From positions 372,001 to 436,000 of the forward strand of contig CBDBNT010000004.1 of NCBI GenBank assembly GCA_965208015.1: a DNA stretch of 64,000 nucleotides, given 5' to 3'. The first letter of the stretch is position 1. Each line of letters begins with the position of its first letter. Of the stretch, positions 9,137 to 16,672 are shown one piece after another. Both the position numbers and the translations under genes were made by a program. Below the pieces are notes generated by a model. The model had not been told where the DNA came from. It saw only the letters and a list, made by a program, of their open reading frames with translations, and made no database searches. The stretch is from Bin87 sp965208015. GTDB taxonomy: Bacteria > Chloroflexota > Dehalococcoidia > Lucifugimonadales > UBA3495.

Positions 9137-10315
9137 TCATGCCTCCGTTGCGGCGGCTCCCTGCTTGAAGTGCGGGATCACCTCCGCGGCGAACCGGCCC
9201 ATCTGCTCCTTGAACTGCTGCGTCGTCGCGCCCATGGGGAAGGCGATCATGATCTGCTCGAGGCCGGGGTACTTGTCCTGCAGCTCCTCCAGGTAGGCGA
9301 TGGTGTCCTCGGGGCTGCCGGCGAACCAGGCGCGGTTGTCGATCACGTCCTGGAAGTCGGTGCCGGCGGCGATGTGGCGGGCCACTCCGCCCGGGCCGGT
9401 GGCCGCGATCTGCTGGTCGCTGTAGCGCAGCATCCCCAGCGGCGCGGCGAACTTGACGTGCTCCTCGAAGAGGGGCTGCAACTGGCGGCGGGCGCCGACG
9501 GTGGTGTCGTCCACCATGGCCCACAGGCCGATGCACAGTCCCTCGCCCAGGGCCAGGTCCCGGCCGGCCCGCCGATTGGCGGCCTGGTAGCGCTGCACCC
9601 ACTCCTCCACGTACTGCTCCCCCGTGCCTAGGATGACGCCCTTGATGCCCCACTTCGCCATGAAGTCCAGCGCCCGGTCCGACGCGCTGACGATGGGCTG
9701 CCACACGTCCACCGGCCGGGTCTTGGGCCGGGGCACCAGCGTCACCTCTTTCAGGTCGTAGCCGCGGTAGGGGATGTCCGGCGGGATGGTGTAGTTCTTG
9801 CCCTGGTGGGAGAAGGACTCTTCGTTGAACGCCTTCATCATGATCTCGAACTGCTCTTCGAACAGCTCGCGGTTGGCGTCGCCGTCGATCATCGGCGCGC
9901 CGAAGGACTCCACCTCGCGGGTGTGGTAGCCCCGGCCGATGCCGAAAACCACGCGCCCGCCGGTGAGGATATCCACCATGGCGAAGTCCTCGGCCAGCCG
10001 GATGGGGTGCCACATGGGCAGGATGTTGAAGCCGCACCCAAACTTGATGCGGTTGGTATGCTGCGCCAGGTACTGGCTCATGATCAACAGGTTAGGGATG
10101 CACTCGTAGCCCTCCCGCTGGAAGTGGTGCTCCGCCATCCACAGGATGTCGAACCCCAGGTCATCGAGGAAAACCGCCGCCTGCCGAGCGATGTCCATGG
10201 CCATGGACAGCCGGTCGTTGTCGTACCACCGGTCGTTGGCGGGTATGCCGTCGAAGCCAATGCCGTCACCTTCCAGAACGTGCCCGGCGTAGAGCACCGA
10301 AAAGTCTTTGATCAT
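9137..10315 (-). CDS. LLM-class flavin-dependent oxidoreductase
   Basis: A 392-residue luciferase-like monooxygenase. Key blocks are FDILWMAEHHFQREGYECIPN, NILPMWHPIRLAEDFAMVDILTGGRVVFGIGRGYH and GTGEQYVEEWVQRY. Start ATG 10315 is chosen because a GGAGG lies eight bases upstream; a TTG 15 bases further upstream would place that site inside the gene. It is a divergent paralogue of the protein at 7034-8269 and lies in the same minus-strand run. Many such paralogues in one genome fit SAR202-type Chloroflexota. The substrate is unknown. Confidence 0.92.
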   Translation of the reverse strand: MIKDFSVLYAGHVLEGDGIGFDGIPANDRWYDNDRLSMAMDIARQAAVFLDDLGFDILWMAEHHFQREGYECIPNLLIMSQYLAQHTNRIKFGCGFNILPMWHPIRLAEDFAMVDILTGGRVVFGIGRGYHTREVESFGAPMIDGDANRELFEEQFEIMMKAFNEESFSHQGKNYTIPPDIPYRGYDLKEVTLVPRPKTRPVDVWQPIVSASDRALDFMAKWGIKGVILGTGEQYVEEWVQRYQAANRRAGRDLALGEGLCIGLWAMVDDTTVGARRQLQPLFEEHVKFAAPLGMLRYSDQQIAATGPGGVARHIAAGTDFQDVIDNRAWFAGSPEDTIAYLEELQDKYPGLEQIMIAFPMGATTQQFKEQMGRFAAEVIPHFKQGAAATEA

Positions 10316-10345
10316 CGGTGAAACCTCCAAAGTGAGCGAGAAAAT

Positions 10346-10750
10346 TCAAACGCCGGCCGCTTGCGCTGCGGCAATTATGCGCTGCACGTAAGCAACCCCG
10401 TCTATCATGCTTACGCTCAAGGCAGTGTTGGAAAGGTTGATATGATAAAAGTACGTATGGAGCTTCCCTTGGTTATCGTCCAGACACGCGAGCAGCGTTG
10501 AATACGGCAGGTTGGAATTGGCGACGCGATTCGCTGCCTGCAAGAACGTGCGCCTTTGGTTTGGCGCGTCGTGGCTCACGTTCGGCTGGGTTAGTGTTGT
10601 TTCGTGTTGCGGGTCGTCAGCGCTGAGCGCGTGTACGGTAGCGCCCCATACCGCCTCGGCGGCGGTAGTCCGTTGGTCGGGATCCTGCAACAATTGGGTG
10701 ACGAGCTTGAGCATCGCTTCGGCTTCTGCCAGATGGCCGGCACGATTCAT
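10346..10750 (-). CDS. HEPN-like protein, PaREP1 type (first of a tandem pair)
   Basis: The 134-residue all-helical protein shares two blocks with other proteins in this window: AAEAVWGATVHAL (compare ASEKAWGATAQIF at 57097) and KLHTYFYHINLSNTALSV near the C-terminus (compare ALHENFYESDL). These correspond to PaREP1/HEPN-type domains. The R-x4-H catalytic motif of HEPN ribonucleases is not evident, so it may be a non-catalytic member. Its ATG overlaps the stop of the upstream gene by four bases (ATGA), so the pair is translationally coupled. Confidence 0.6.
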   Translation of the reverse strand: MNRAGHLAEAEAMLKLVTQLLQDPDQRTTAAEAVWGATVHALSADDPQHETTLTQPNVSHDAPNQRRTFLQAANRVANSNLPYSTLLACLDDNQGKLHTYFYHINLSNTALSVSMIDGVAYVQRIIAAAQAAGV

Positions 10751-11244
10751 TTGGTTGATTCTCCGGTTTCATTGTGCCGCAGCAGGCGGATTAGCTCTTC
10801 TACCGGGCTGAGGAACCATGCGTACTCCTCAGGCTGCCAGTACCGTTCTGTATCCCGCGCTTGCACGTCCAGAGGTATTTCGGCGTGTTCCTTGAAGGAC
10901 TCGGCAACCGAGAAATACCCTCTATACAAGGGAAGGTCAATGGTAGTCGTGGGGTCGGCCAGATACGCTTTCCAGGCTTCTTCCGGGTCGAACCCGTCGA
11001 GTTTATAGACCACTGCTTTCAGTTCTTCCCGCGTGTCGCTTGGCATACCCAGCCGGCCGGCTGCCGCCCGAACCGCCTGCACCGCGGCCTGATAGACAAG
11101 ATTGGCGCCATGCTGACAGTCGCCGGCGTCCAGGGCGGCAACGGCCTTGGCAAAGGTTTCTTCGGCGGCGCTGTTGGAGTCCGCGGCCAGTGAGGTATCG
11201 CTGTCCAAGCCGGCGGCCGACGGGGGCGTAGTTTGTGTGTTCAT
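10747..11244 (-). CDS. HEPN-like protein (second member of the tandem pair)
   Basis: A 165-residue product starting at ATG 11244, which has GAGG nine bases upstream; a longer frame to 11289 lacks such a site. Residues about 30-60 read FAKAVAALDAGDCQHGANLVYQAAVQAV, similar in position to the RFLAQARQELYAGDLPQASEKAWGA region of its relatives. The C-terminal half is divergent (YFSVAESFKEHAEIPLD, WFLSPVEELIRLLRH). The first 30 residues are Ser/Thr/Ala-rich and probably disordered. The assignment to HEPN is weaker than for its partner and rests partly on coupling with it. Confidence 0.5.
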   Translation of the reverse strand: MNTQTTPPSAAGLDSDTSLAADSNSAAEETFAKAVAALDAGDCQHGANLVYQAAVQAVRAAAGRLGMPSDTREELKAVVYKLDGFDPEEAWKAYLADPTTTIDLPLYRGYFSVAESFKEHAEIPLDVQARDTERYWQPEEYAWFLSPVEELIRLLRHNETGESTK

Positions 11245-11378
11245 GGTGGGAAACCTCAATTGCGATTGGCGCATCGGGCAAGGTGGCAAATGACGGATTA
11301 GCGGCCCGCGCGGTCATGGCGCGAAACCTCGGCTTGTTGCTGGCGAGCAGCGCTTGCGAGGTTTACTCGCGAGCTATC

Positions 11379-12362
11379 TCACGACATTCGCAAAGTGTAG
11401 CTGAAGATTTCGGCCAAAAATTCCGCCTGGCGAGTTTCGTCTGACAAAAGTTCAACCAGTTGAAAATCCTTCTCAAACAGCCGACTTTGGTCAAGGCGCC
11501 GCCGCATTTCCGCAGTGATTACGCCGGCAACGAGAAAATTCTTGCAGCGCGGATTGACCTCGATCGCCGCCTGTGCAGACTTCTCCGCGGCTCCCAACCG
11601 TTCCAACGCGCCGGCCGGGTCAATCCCGCGCTTGATTTCGATGGTTGCTTCCAGGGAGTCGCTCCTCAGAAACGCGACGTCGGGTTCGGAGCTGAACACC
11701 ATCACAATGCCATCAGCCAAGACATAGCGGCCGCTCGCAGGATTGTCGGGTAGGTCAAGTACGGTGGAATACTCGGTGCCAACCAGCAATTCGGCCTCAA
11801 CAACATACTGGAGCAGTAAACGGCGCAGCCTTCGTTCCGGCAATTCTCCCATCTTGTTGCGCATGGAGCCGTCAAAGGATATTCCCATTGACGCTATGAT
11901 GTTGCGATAGCCATTCTCCAGCGTCCAGTTGGAGGCGTTTTCAATAATGGACGAAATGAAACTGTTGTACAGTCCGGCCACTTGACGCGCCGCCTCTGCG
12001 GAGACGCGCGGCTTGCGCATCCGGGTTTCCGGTTCACGCTCCCAAGTGCTGACGGCCCGTGCCTGTTCCTGTACTTCCTTGAGGGATAGGCCGCTGATTC
12101 CTCTGTAGTACAAGGATATGAAGGGTTCTTCGACCAGCATATCGAGGTGGCAGAATACTTGAACCGGATTCTGGCGGAGGCTGCACACGTGCTCCCACGC
12201 CGATTGCGAAATCAGATAGCCTTCAATTGATCCGGTGAACTGAAACCTGTCAGCAAGATCGGCCACCGCCTGCCGCGCCCGCACGTCAAGCCGGCGTTGC
12301 AGCACTCGCGTCAAATCCTGCGAACGCAGTTCACGAGTAAATCGGCGGTAGTCCTGGCTCAT
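11379..12362 (-). CDS. XcyI-like type II restriction endonuclease
   Basis: The 327-residue protein has a PD-(D/E)XK-like active site in its C-terminal half: EPDVAFLRSDSLEATIEIKRG, followed by DPAGALERLGAAEKS. This resembles the XcyI/Cfr9I family, whose founding members cut CCCGGG; the specificity here is not known. The ATG at 12362 overlaps the stop of the upstream methyltransferase remnant by four bases (ATGA). This is a typical restriction-modification operon arrangement and decides the start over a longer frame. The reading frame is intact although its methyltransferase is broken. Confidence 0.6.
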   Translation of the reverse strand: MSQDYRRFTRELRSQDLTRVLQRRLDVRARQAVADLADRFQFTGSIEGYLISQSAWEHVCSLRQNPVQVFCHLDMLVEEPFISLYYRGISGLSLKEVQEQARAVSTWEREPETRMRKPRVSAEAARQVAGLYNSFISSIIENASNWTLENGYRNIIASMGISFDGSMRNKMGELPERRLRRLLLQYVVEAELLVGTEYSTVLDLPDNPASGRYVLADGIVMVFSSEPDVAFLRSDSLEATIEIKRGIDPAGALERLGAAEKSAQAAIEVNPRCKNFLVAGVITAEMRRRLDQSRLFEKDFQLVELLSDETRQAEFLAEIFSYTLRMS

Positions 12363-12752
12363 TCCCGCACCCACCAGTACACGCACTTGCGCAGTTCTCG
12401 GCGTCCGAAACGGCCCATCTGCTGGCTGGCGTTGCCCTTGTCTCGGGCCAGCGTCCAAATGGTTTCAGTGCGGAATCCGCATTGCTCGGCCAAGTCGGAT
12501 AGTATCAGGTCAACGGGCACCTCTTCGCCATGATATTGCACGTTGTCGTTCACCATGAAAACCGACGCTCCCGGACGGCACAGCCGCGACAGCTCGGCGA
12601 TGACCACGGTCATCTCTATGAAGTAGTTCCGAAATGAAGTAGTTCCGAACCAGGCGAATGACATGGGGATTGGGCAACTCCTTGCGCACGTTGACAACTT
12701 CTAGTGCATCGGTGATTTTGGCAGTGGCCGAAAGGCACCGAAGACCGGACGC
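12359..12752 (-). pseudogene. Remnant of a site-specific DNA methyltransferase (C-terminal part, frameshifted)
   Basis: The frame ending at 12359 encodes IEMTVVIAELSRLCRPGASVFMVNDNV and GFRTETIWTLARDKGNASQQM, typical of the C-terminal half of an m4C/m6A methyltransferase. Upstream in another frame lies KITDALEVVNVRKELPNPHV continuing to RLVRNYF. A 16-base tandem duplication (12618-12649) separates the two frames. Deleting one copy joins them as RLVRNYF-IEMTVVIAEL. In the upstream frame a stop lies at 12753-12755, and the catalytic SPPY/DPPY and AdoMet motifs are not found further out. The gene is therefore both 5' truncated and frameshifted. Confidence 0.7.
12618..12649. repeat. 16-bp perfect tandem duplication that frameshifts the methyltransferase
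   Basis: Two adjacent identical copies of ATGAAGTAGTTCCGAA occupy 12618-12633 and 12634-12649. Sixteen is not a multiple of three, so the duplication shifts the frame of the gene read on the minus strand. The absence of any mismatch between the copies suggests a recent event, or an assembly error. Confidence 0.9.
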
Positions 12753-13071
12753 TTATGACGTCATCACTCATCGGAGCCGCCATCGGAGCCGCCACCGTCA
12801 CCAAGGTGTGGTTGGCCTGCACCGCGGAGACTGCGCGCCTAATTGCGGCCGTCCGTTTGCCGCAGACAGTGTCCATGTCGTCTGCCACCGCCGTGACCGA
12901 CCATTTGCGGCGTGCTCTAGTTGGATTAGGTGAAGTTGAGCCGCACTTGATTCAGCGCGACGAGGCGACTATCCCCGACGAGTGATCACCACCCGCGTTG
13001 CCGAACGGGCTCGCTGGCAGCGCCGCCATGTAGACCTTTTTATTAGATCAGCGGACCCATGCGTGGGCGCT
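12753..13071. other. Region without a supported gene between the methyltransferase remnant and the FtsZ-like gene
   Basis: About 320 bases carry only weak open frames on both strands with no recognisable domain. A small imperfect tandem repeat (CATCGGAGCCGC twice, near 12770-12795) is present. It may be scar DNA left by the event that removed the 5' half of the methyltransferase. Confidence 0.5.
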
Positions 13072-14520
13072 TCAGGGTGTCAGTCGTGTTCTTGGCGCCA
13101 AGCGTTCGAAGGATGATGGCGCCTGTGTGCCTGCCATCCGCCTCGCTTGGCCGCGCGTAACGGCTCTGGCCGTGGTCGGAGCAGACCGTGGAATATCGTT
13201 GATGATATGTTCCACGGCCGTTGGCGTCGTCTCGTCAGACCCGTAGATCTTGCTGAGTTTGGCCTCAACTTGACCGGCTTGACGGCGCTGTCCGGCGAGT
13301 CCAGATCCGAAGGCTATGGTAGTATTCGGAAAAGCGTTGCGGAACTCGTCCCGGCGCAGCAGGTCCTTCACCTGTTCGTCCACTATGGCCGTGGTAGCGT
13401 CGACGAACGGCAGGGTCAACAAGATGGCCTGTTCCTGTTCAGTGGTGTCATTGTGCGCTATTTCAGCGGTGTACGTCCTCGACTGCGGTCCCGGCTCCGC
13501 GAGCCGCCATATCGCTTCCGTCAAATCCGCCGCAGTTTGGGACATGCTCGTTCGTTCCGCCGAGCCTTCGTGCGGCTTGGCGCTGCGATTGAAGAACGCG
13601 CGTCGGTGACGTTGGCCACGATCTGCGTTCTCGGGGAACGGAATGCGAACCTGACTGACGGACAGGAACCGATTTCCGACCTGTTCGTGCCCGGCGACCA
13701 TTTCGGTCAAACGGCGGACGCTCACGTCCCGCGAGGCGGCCAGTTCCGCGGAGGTCAACGCATCAATGGCAATCGCATCGATTGACGGCGGGTCTCCGAA
13801 GGCGTTGTCGCTGAGAAGCACCGGCGTTGCCTGACCGACACTGGACATCAGCTCTTCCCATAGGCCATAGTCCCGTAGGTTCCGTTCGAGGGCCGGCTCG
13901 GCCGGCAGCGCAACCACCGGCAGCGTGGCAGCCTCAGGGAAAGTTTCCGCCAGCATACGGTGGACGACATGCCCCAGGCGAACGTGACCGCCGAATCCGA
14001 GGAAGACGATGACCAGTTGGGCGCGGGAACCGCCGCGGCTGACGGTGGCGCGAGCCTCCTCGAGCATTCGCTCCAAGTCTGCGCCAATGGCAGCCTGATG
14101 CTGCATCCAAGCGTCGGGGCGGCGGAGGAAACCGTCGCCGAAGGGCAGGAATTCCGGTGCCACCGTGATATGGTCGGCGCCGGCTTCCTTCATGGCTGGC
14201 AGCCAGCGGCGCATATTCGCGGAGTTCAAGTCATAGCCGAATATGGCGCTGACGCGGTGGTCAATGCCATATTCCCGGCTTGCCTTCCAGTAGGCGGCGA
14301 GGCGGTTGAGTCCGGCAGACCCGATACCGGCAACTACGACGGGTGCAGGATCCTCATCCTGGGTTTCGATGCTGCCGAGACTTGCCACGCGGCCACGGGC
14401 GTTGTAGGGGCCAGTCTGCTTCTTACCGATTCCGAATGGCATTCCTGCCTCCTTCTGATTTTTCCAGATAACGTGGCGCTTTGGGTCATGGGCCCCGTTG
14501 CAGACGCTACAGATGGCCAT
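13072..14520 (-). CDS. Divergent FtsZ/tubulin-superfamily-like protein with N-terminal CxxC segment
   Basis: Several blocks fall in FtsZ/tubulin order: a first strand and glycine loop VVVAGIGSAGLNRLAAYW, VSAIFGYDLNSANMRRW, the LVIVFLGFGGHVRLGHVVHR segment where FtsZ has its GGGTGTG signature, then TLPVVALPAEPALERN, and near the C-terminus NTTIAFGSGLAG, like the last FtsZ strand. The GTP signature is altered, so nucleotide binding is uncertain. Two in-frame starts have strong sites: ATG 14520 (GAGGTGA) and ATG 14442 (AGGAGG). The longer form adds a CSVCNGAHDPKRH segment that might bind zinc. It is divergent from serA. The superfamily assignment is by eye and moderate. Confidence 0.5.
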   Translation of the reverse strand: MAICSVCNGAHDPKRHVIWKNQKEAGMPFGIGKKQTGPYNARGRVASLGSIETQDEDPAPVVVAGIGSAGLNRLAAYWKASREYGIDHRVSAIFGYDLNSANMRRWLPAMKEAGADHITVAPEFLPFGDGFLRRPDAWMQHQAAIGADLERMLEEARATVSRGGSRAQLVIVFLGFGGHVRLGHVVHRMLAETFPEAATLPVVALPAEPALERNLRDYGLWEELMSSVGQATPVLLSDNAFGDPPSIDAIAIDALTSAELAASRDVSVRRLTEMVAGHEQVGNRFLSVSQVRIPFPENADRGQRHRRAFFNRSAKPHEGSAERTSMSQTAADLTEAIWRLAEPGPQSRTYTAEIAHNDTTEQEQAILLTLPFVDATTAIVDEQVKDLLRRDEFRNAFPNTTIAFGSGLAGQRRQAGQVEAKLSKIYGSDETTPTAVEHIINDIPRSAPTTARAVTRGQARRMAGTQAPSSFERLAPRTRLTP

Positions 14521-14818
14521 GCTGTCACCTCAGTCTGCTGCGCGTTTCGAGTTGCCGATGGATGGATCGAAATCAGTTCGAGCGCCGCTTCTGGAACGAT
14601 TTCATGCACACGGCTGGAGTGCAATAGTGTATCGTCGCAGTGTGCACTCTGTCAGTGGTGGCCGTATTTTGAAGACGTGATTGTCAATCTGTCAAGTCGT
14701 GTGGTTCAGAGTTTGCTGGGTCTTATCGCCGGAGATATAAGAGGGCAAGCAGTCATTGTGATACCATCGTTATAGTGCCACCGTCAGCGTATGCCGCCAT
14801 TTACGAGGTATTGTCCCC

Positions 14819-16396
14819 ATGCCCAAAGTACTGATAACCGACAACGTCGCAGCAGAAGGTATCGACCTGCTCAAAAAGCACGTCCCGGTGGACGTCAAGC
14901 GCGGCCTCTCCCCTGACGAACTCATCGCCACCATCCCCGGCTACGACGCCCTGGTGGTGCGCAGCGAGACCAAGGTGACCGAACCCGTGATCTCGGCCGG
15001 CTGCGACCTCAAGGTAGTCGCCCGCGCCGGCATCGGCGTGGACAACATCGACCTGGACGCGGCCACCCGTGCCGGCGTTGCCGTGGTCAACGCTCCCATC
15101 GGCAACACCGTGGCCGCCGCCGAGCACACCGTGGCCTTGATGCTTGCCCTGGCGCGCAACGTGCCCCAGGCCTACGCCTCCATGAAGGAAGGACAGTGGC
15201 AGCGGTCGGCCTTCATGGGCATCGAGGTCCGCAACAAGACGCTGGGCATCGTCGGACTCGGTCGCGTCGGCTCGGAGGTGGCGCGCCGGGCGGCCAGCTT
15301 CGGCATGAATCTCATCGCCTACGATCCGTTCGTCGCCCCCGACTTCGCCGCGCGCATGGGCGTGGCCGTAATGTCTCTGGACGAAGTGCTCGCCCGAGCG
15401 GATTTCATCACTCTGCACACACCCCTCACTGCCGGTACGGTGAATTTGATCTCCGCGCCACAGCTGGCGAAGATGAAGCCGGGCGCCCGCCTGATCAACG
15501 TCGCTCGCGGCGAGCTGGTGGATGACGATGCCCTGCTGGAGGCCCTGGAGAGCGAGCATCTCGCCGGCGCCGCCCTGGACGTATTCACCAATGAGCCGCC
15601 GGGCGACCTGCCCTTGCTGAAGCACCCTCGGCTCGTTGCCACGCCGCACCTGGGCGCGTCTACCCAGGAAGCCCAGCGCGAGGTCGCCATCGAGGCAGCG
15701 GAGCAGGTGCTGGCCGTACTGGAAGGCAAGCCGGCCCGCAACACCGTCAACGCGCCCTTCGTGCCGCCGGAGGTTCACGCCATCCTGGCCCCCTACGTGC
15801 CAGTGGCGTCCATGGTGGGCCGTTTGCTCACCAGCATGGCGCGGGGCCAGTTCGTCGGCGTCACACTCCGCTACCAGGGCGAGATCGCCGAGCACAACAC
15901 CGCGATCCTCAAAGCGGCGGCGCTGGTCGGCCTGCTGGGTCAGGTCAGCGGAGAGGCGGTCAACATGATCAACGCCCCGGTGCTCGCTCAGCAGCGCGGC
16001 CTCCAGGTAACCGAGCAGACTTCCGGGGACAGCCGCGAGTACGCCAGCCTGATCACCGCGACGCTGCACACCACCGGCGACGACATCACCATTGCCGGGA
16101 CATCCCTGCGCGACGAGCCGCACCTGGTGCGGGTCAACGAGTACTGGATGGACGTTGCGCCGTCTGCACCCTACATGCTGTTCGTGGACAACCAGGACCA
16201 GCCGGGCATCATCGGGGCGGTGGGAACCACGGCCGGTCGCCACAACATCAACATCAGCTTCATGGAAGTGGGCCGCATCGCCCCCCGCGGTCAGGCCATG
16301 ATGGTCGTGGGTCTCGACGACCCCATCGGCGAGGACGTGCTGGCCGAAATTCGAGCCCTGCCGCAGGTGGACGACGCGCGGGTGGTGGCGATGTAG
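14819..16396 (+). CDS. serA: D-3-phosphoglycerate dehydrogenase
   Basis: A 525-residue long-form SerA oxidises 3-phosphoglycerate to 3-phosphohydroxypyruvate with NAD, the first step of serine synthesis. Visible are the substrate block VVARAGIGVDNIDLDAA, the NAD Rossmann motif GIVGLGRVGSEVARR, the catalytic-Arg block LINVARGELVDDDAL and the His block TPHLGASTQEAQ. An intervening domain follows, then a C-terminal ACT domain (MLFVDNQDQPGIIGAVGTTAG), which in family members gives serine feedback. The Y RNA candidate starts directly downstream on the same strand. Confidence 0.96.
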   Translation: MPKVLITDNVAAEGIDLLKKHVPVDVKRGLSPDELIATIPGYDALVVRSETKVTEPVISAGCDLKVVARAGIGVDNIDLDAATRAGVAVVNAPIGNTVAAAEHTVALMLALARNVPQAYASMKEGQWQRSAFMGIEVRNKTLGIVGLGRVGSEVARRAASFGMNLIAYDPFVAPDFAARMGVAVMSLDEVLARADFITLHTPLTAGTVNLISAPQLAKMKPGARLINVARGELVDDDALLEALESEHLAGAALDVFTNEPPGDLPLLKHPRLVATPHLGASTQEAQREVAIEAAEQVLAVLEGKPARNTVNAPFVPPEVHAILAPYVPVASMVGRLLTSMARGQFVGVTLRYQGEIAEHNTAILKAAALVGLLGQVSGEAVNMINAPVLAQQRGLQVTEQTSGDSREYASLITATLHTTGDDITIAGTSLRDEPHLVRVNEYWMDVAPSAPYMLFVDNQDQPGIIGAVGTTAGRHNINISFMEVGRIAPRGQAMMVVGLDDPIGEDVLAEIRALPQVDDARVVAM

Positions 16397-16403
16397 CGCC
16401 TGA

Positions 16404-16409
16404 TATAAT
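16404..16409 (+). promoter_or_regulatory. Consensus -10 element upstream of the Y RNA candidate
   Basis: A perfect TATAAT lies just after the serA stop. Initiation about seven bases downstream would fall at 16416-16418, at a GCGGCG-TTT-CGCCGC hairpin that precedes the predicted RNA. No good -35 hexamer is seen 17 bases upstream, so an activator or an extended -10 would be needed. Confidence 0.45.
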
Positions 16410-16431
16410 TGATTCGCGGCGTTTCGCCGCA

Positions 16432-16549
16432 TCGCACGGGTCGAAGTTGACGGGTTATCGGTATAAGGCAGATTTCTGCTGAGTAGGTTCAAGTCCTACC
16501 CCGGGGCTTTATGCTTCGGAGCTCCTGTCGGCGCCCCTTATCCGTGCGA
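16432..16549 (+). ncRNA. Candidate bacterial Y RNA with tRNA-like module, next to the Ro60 gene
   Basis: An outer stem pairs TCGCACGG (16432-16439) with CCGTGCGA (16542-16549). An internal loop with GTCGAA follows, then an inner helix in which GTTGACGGG (16446-16454) pairs with CCTGTCGGC (16524-16532, with wobble pairs). The strand GGTCGAAGTTGACGGGTTAT resembles the Ro-binding strand of animal Y RNAs (GGUCCGAAGGUAGUGAGUUAU). The inner helix encloses TTAT/ATAA (16455-16466, loop CGGT), GCAG/CTGC (16468-16479) and a true T-arm, GTAGG-TTCAAGT-CCTAC (16483-16499), in tRNA order D, anticodon, T. A 7-bp hairpin follows (16501-16519). YrlA-type bacterial Y RNAs are known to mimic tRNA and to be encoded beside Ro60 genes. 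Structure is predicted by hand. Confidence 0.7.
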
Positions 16550-16562
16550 ACCCCGGTGAGCC

Positions 16563-16607
16563 AACGCCGGTGGAAAGTCACCAACTGGGTGACTCTCCAC
16601 CGGCGTT
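16563..16607 (+). terminator. Long hairpin between the Y RNA candidate and the TROVE gene
   Basis: AACGCCGGTGGA (16563-16574) pairs perfectly with 16596-16607. After one A/C mismatch, AGTCACC pairs with GGTGACT around an AACTG loop, giving 19 pairs in all. No run of U follows, so it may be a 3' processing barrier, a second structured RNA, or a leader element of the TROVE mRNA rather than a classic terminator. Confidence 0.5.
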
Positions 16608-16672
16608 CCTTACCCTCAATACCCAGAACCGATGACCCCGGCTCTATTTTTCACTTTACGGAGGAGGACATC

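Noticed and set aside
12755..12985. Possible small plus-strand protein upstream of the methyltransferase remnant
   Set aside because: No ribosome site, no domain, and it overlaps a small tandem repeat; treated as scar DNA.
14801..16492. 563-codon frame opposite serA
   Set aside because: SerA motifs are complete on the plus strand; the antisense frame is rich in His/Arg/Gly and has no family features.
16440..16508. A normal tRNA gene at the T-arm-like sequence after serA
   Set aside because: No 5' acceptor strand pairs with CCCGGGG at the expected distance, and the D and anticodon arms are only 4 bp with 4-base loops. The tRNA-mimic Y RNA reading explains it better.
16420..16620. A tmRNA, including a permuted two-piece form
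   Set aside because: No tag reading frame, no GGTTTCGAC-like element near a 5' acceptor, and the outer stem pairs in Y RNA fashion.
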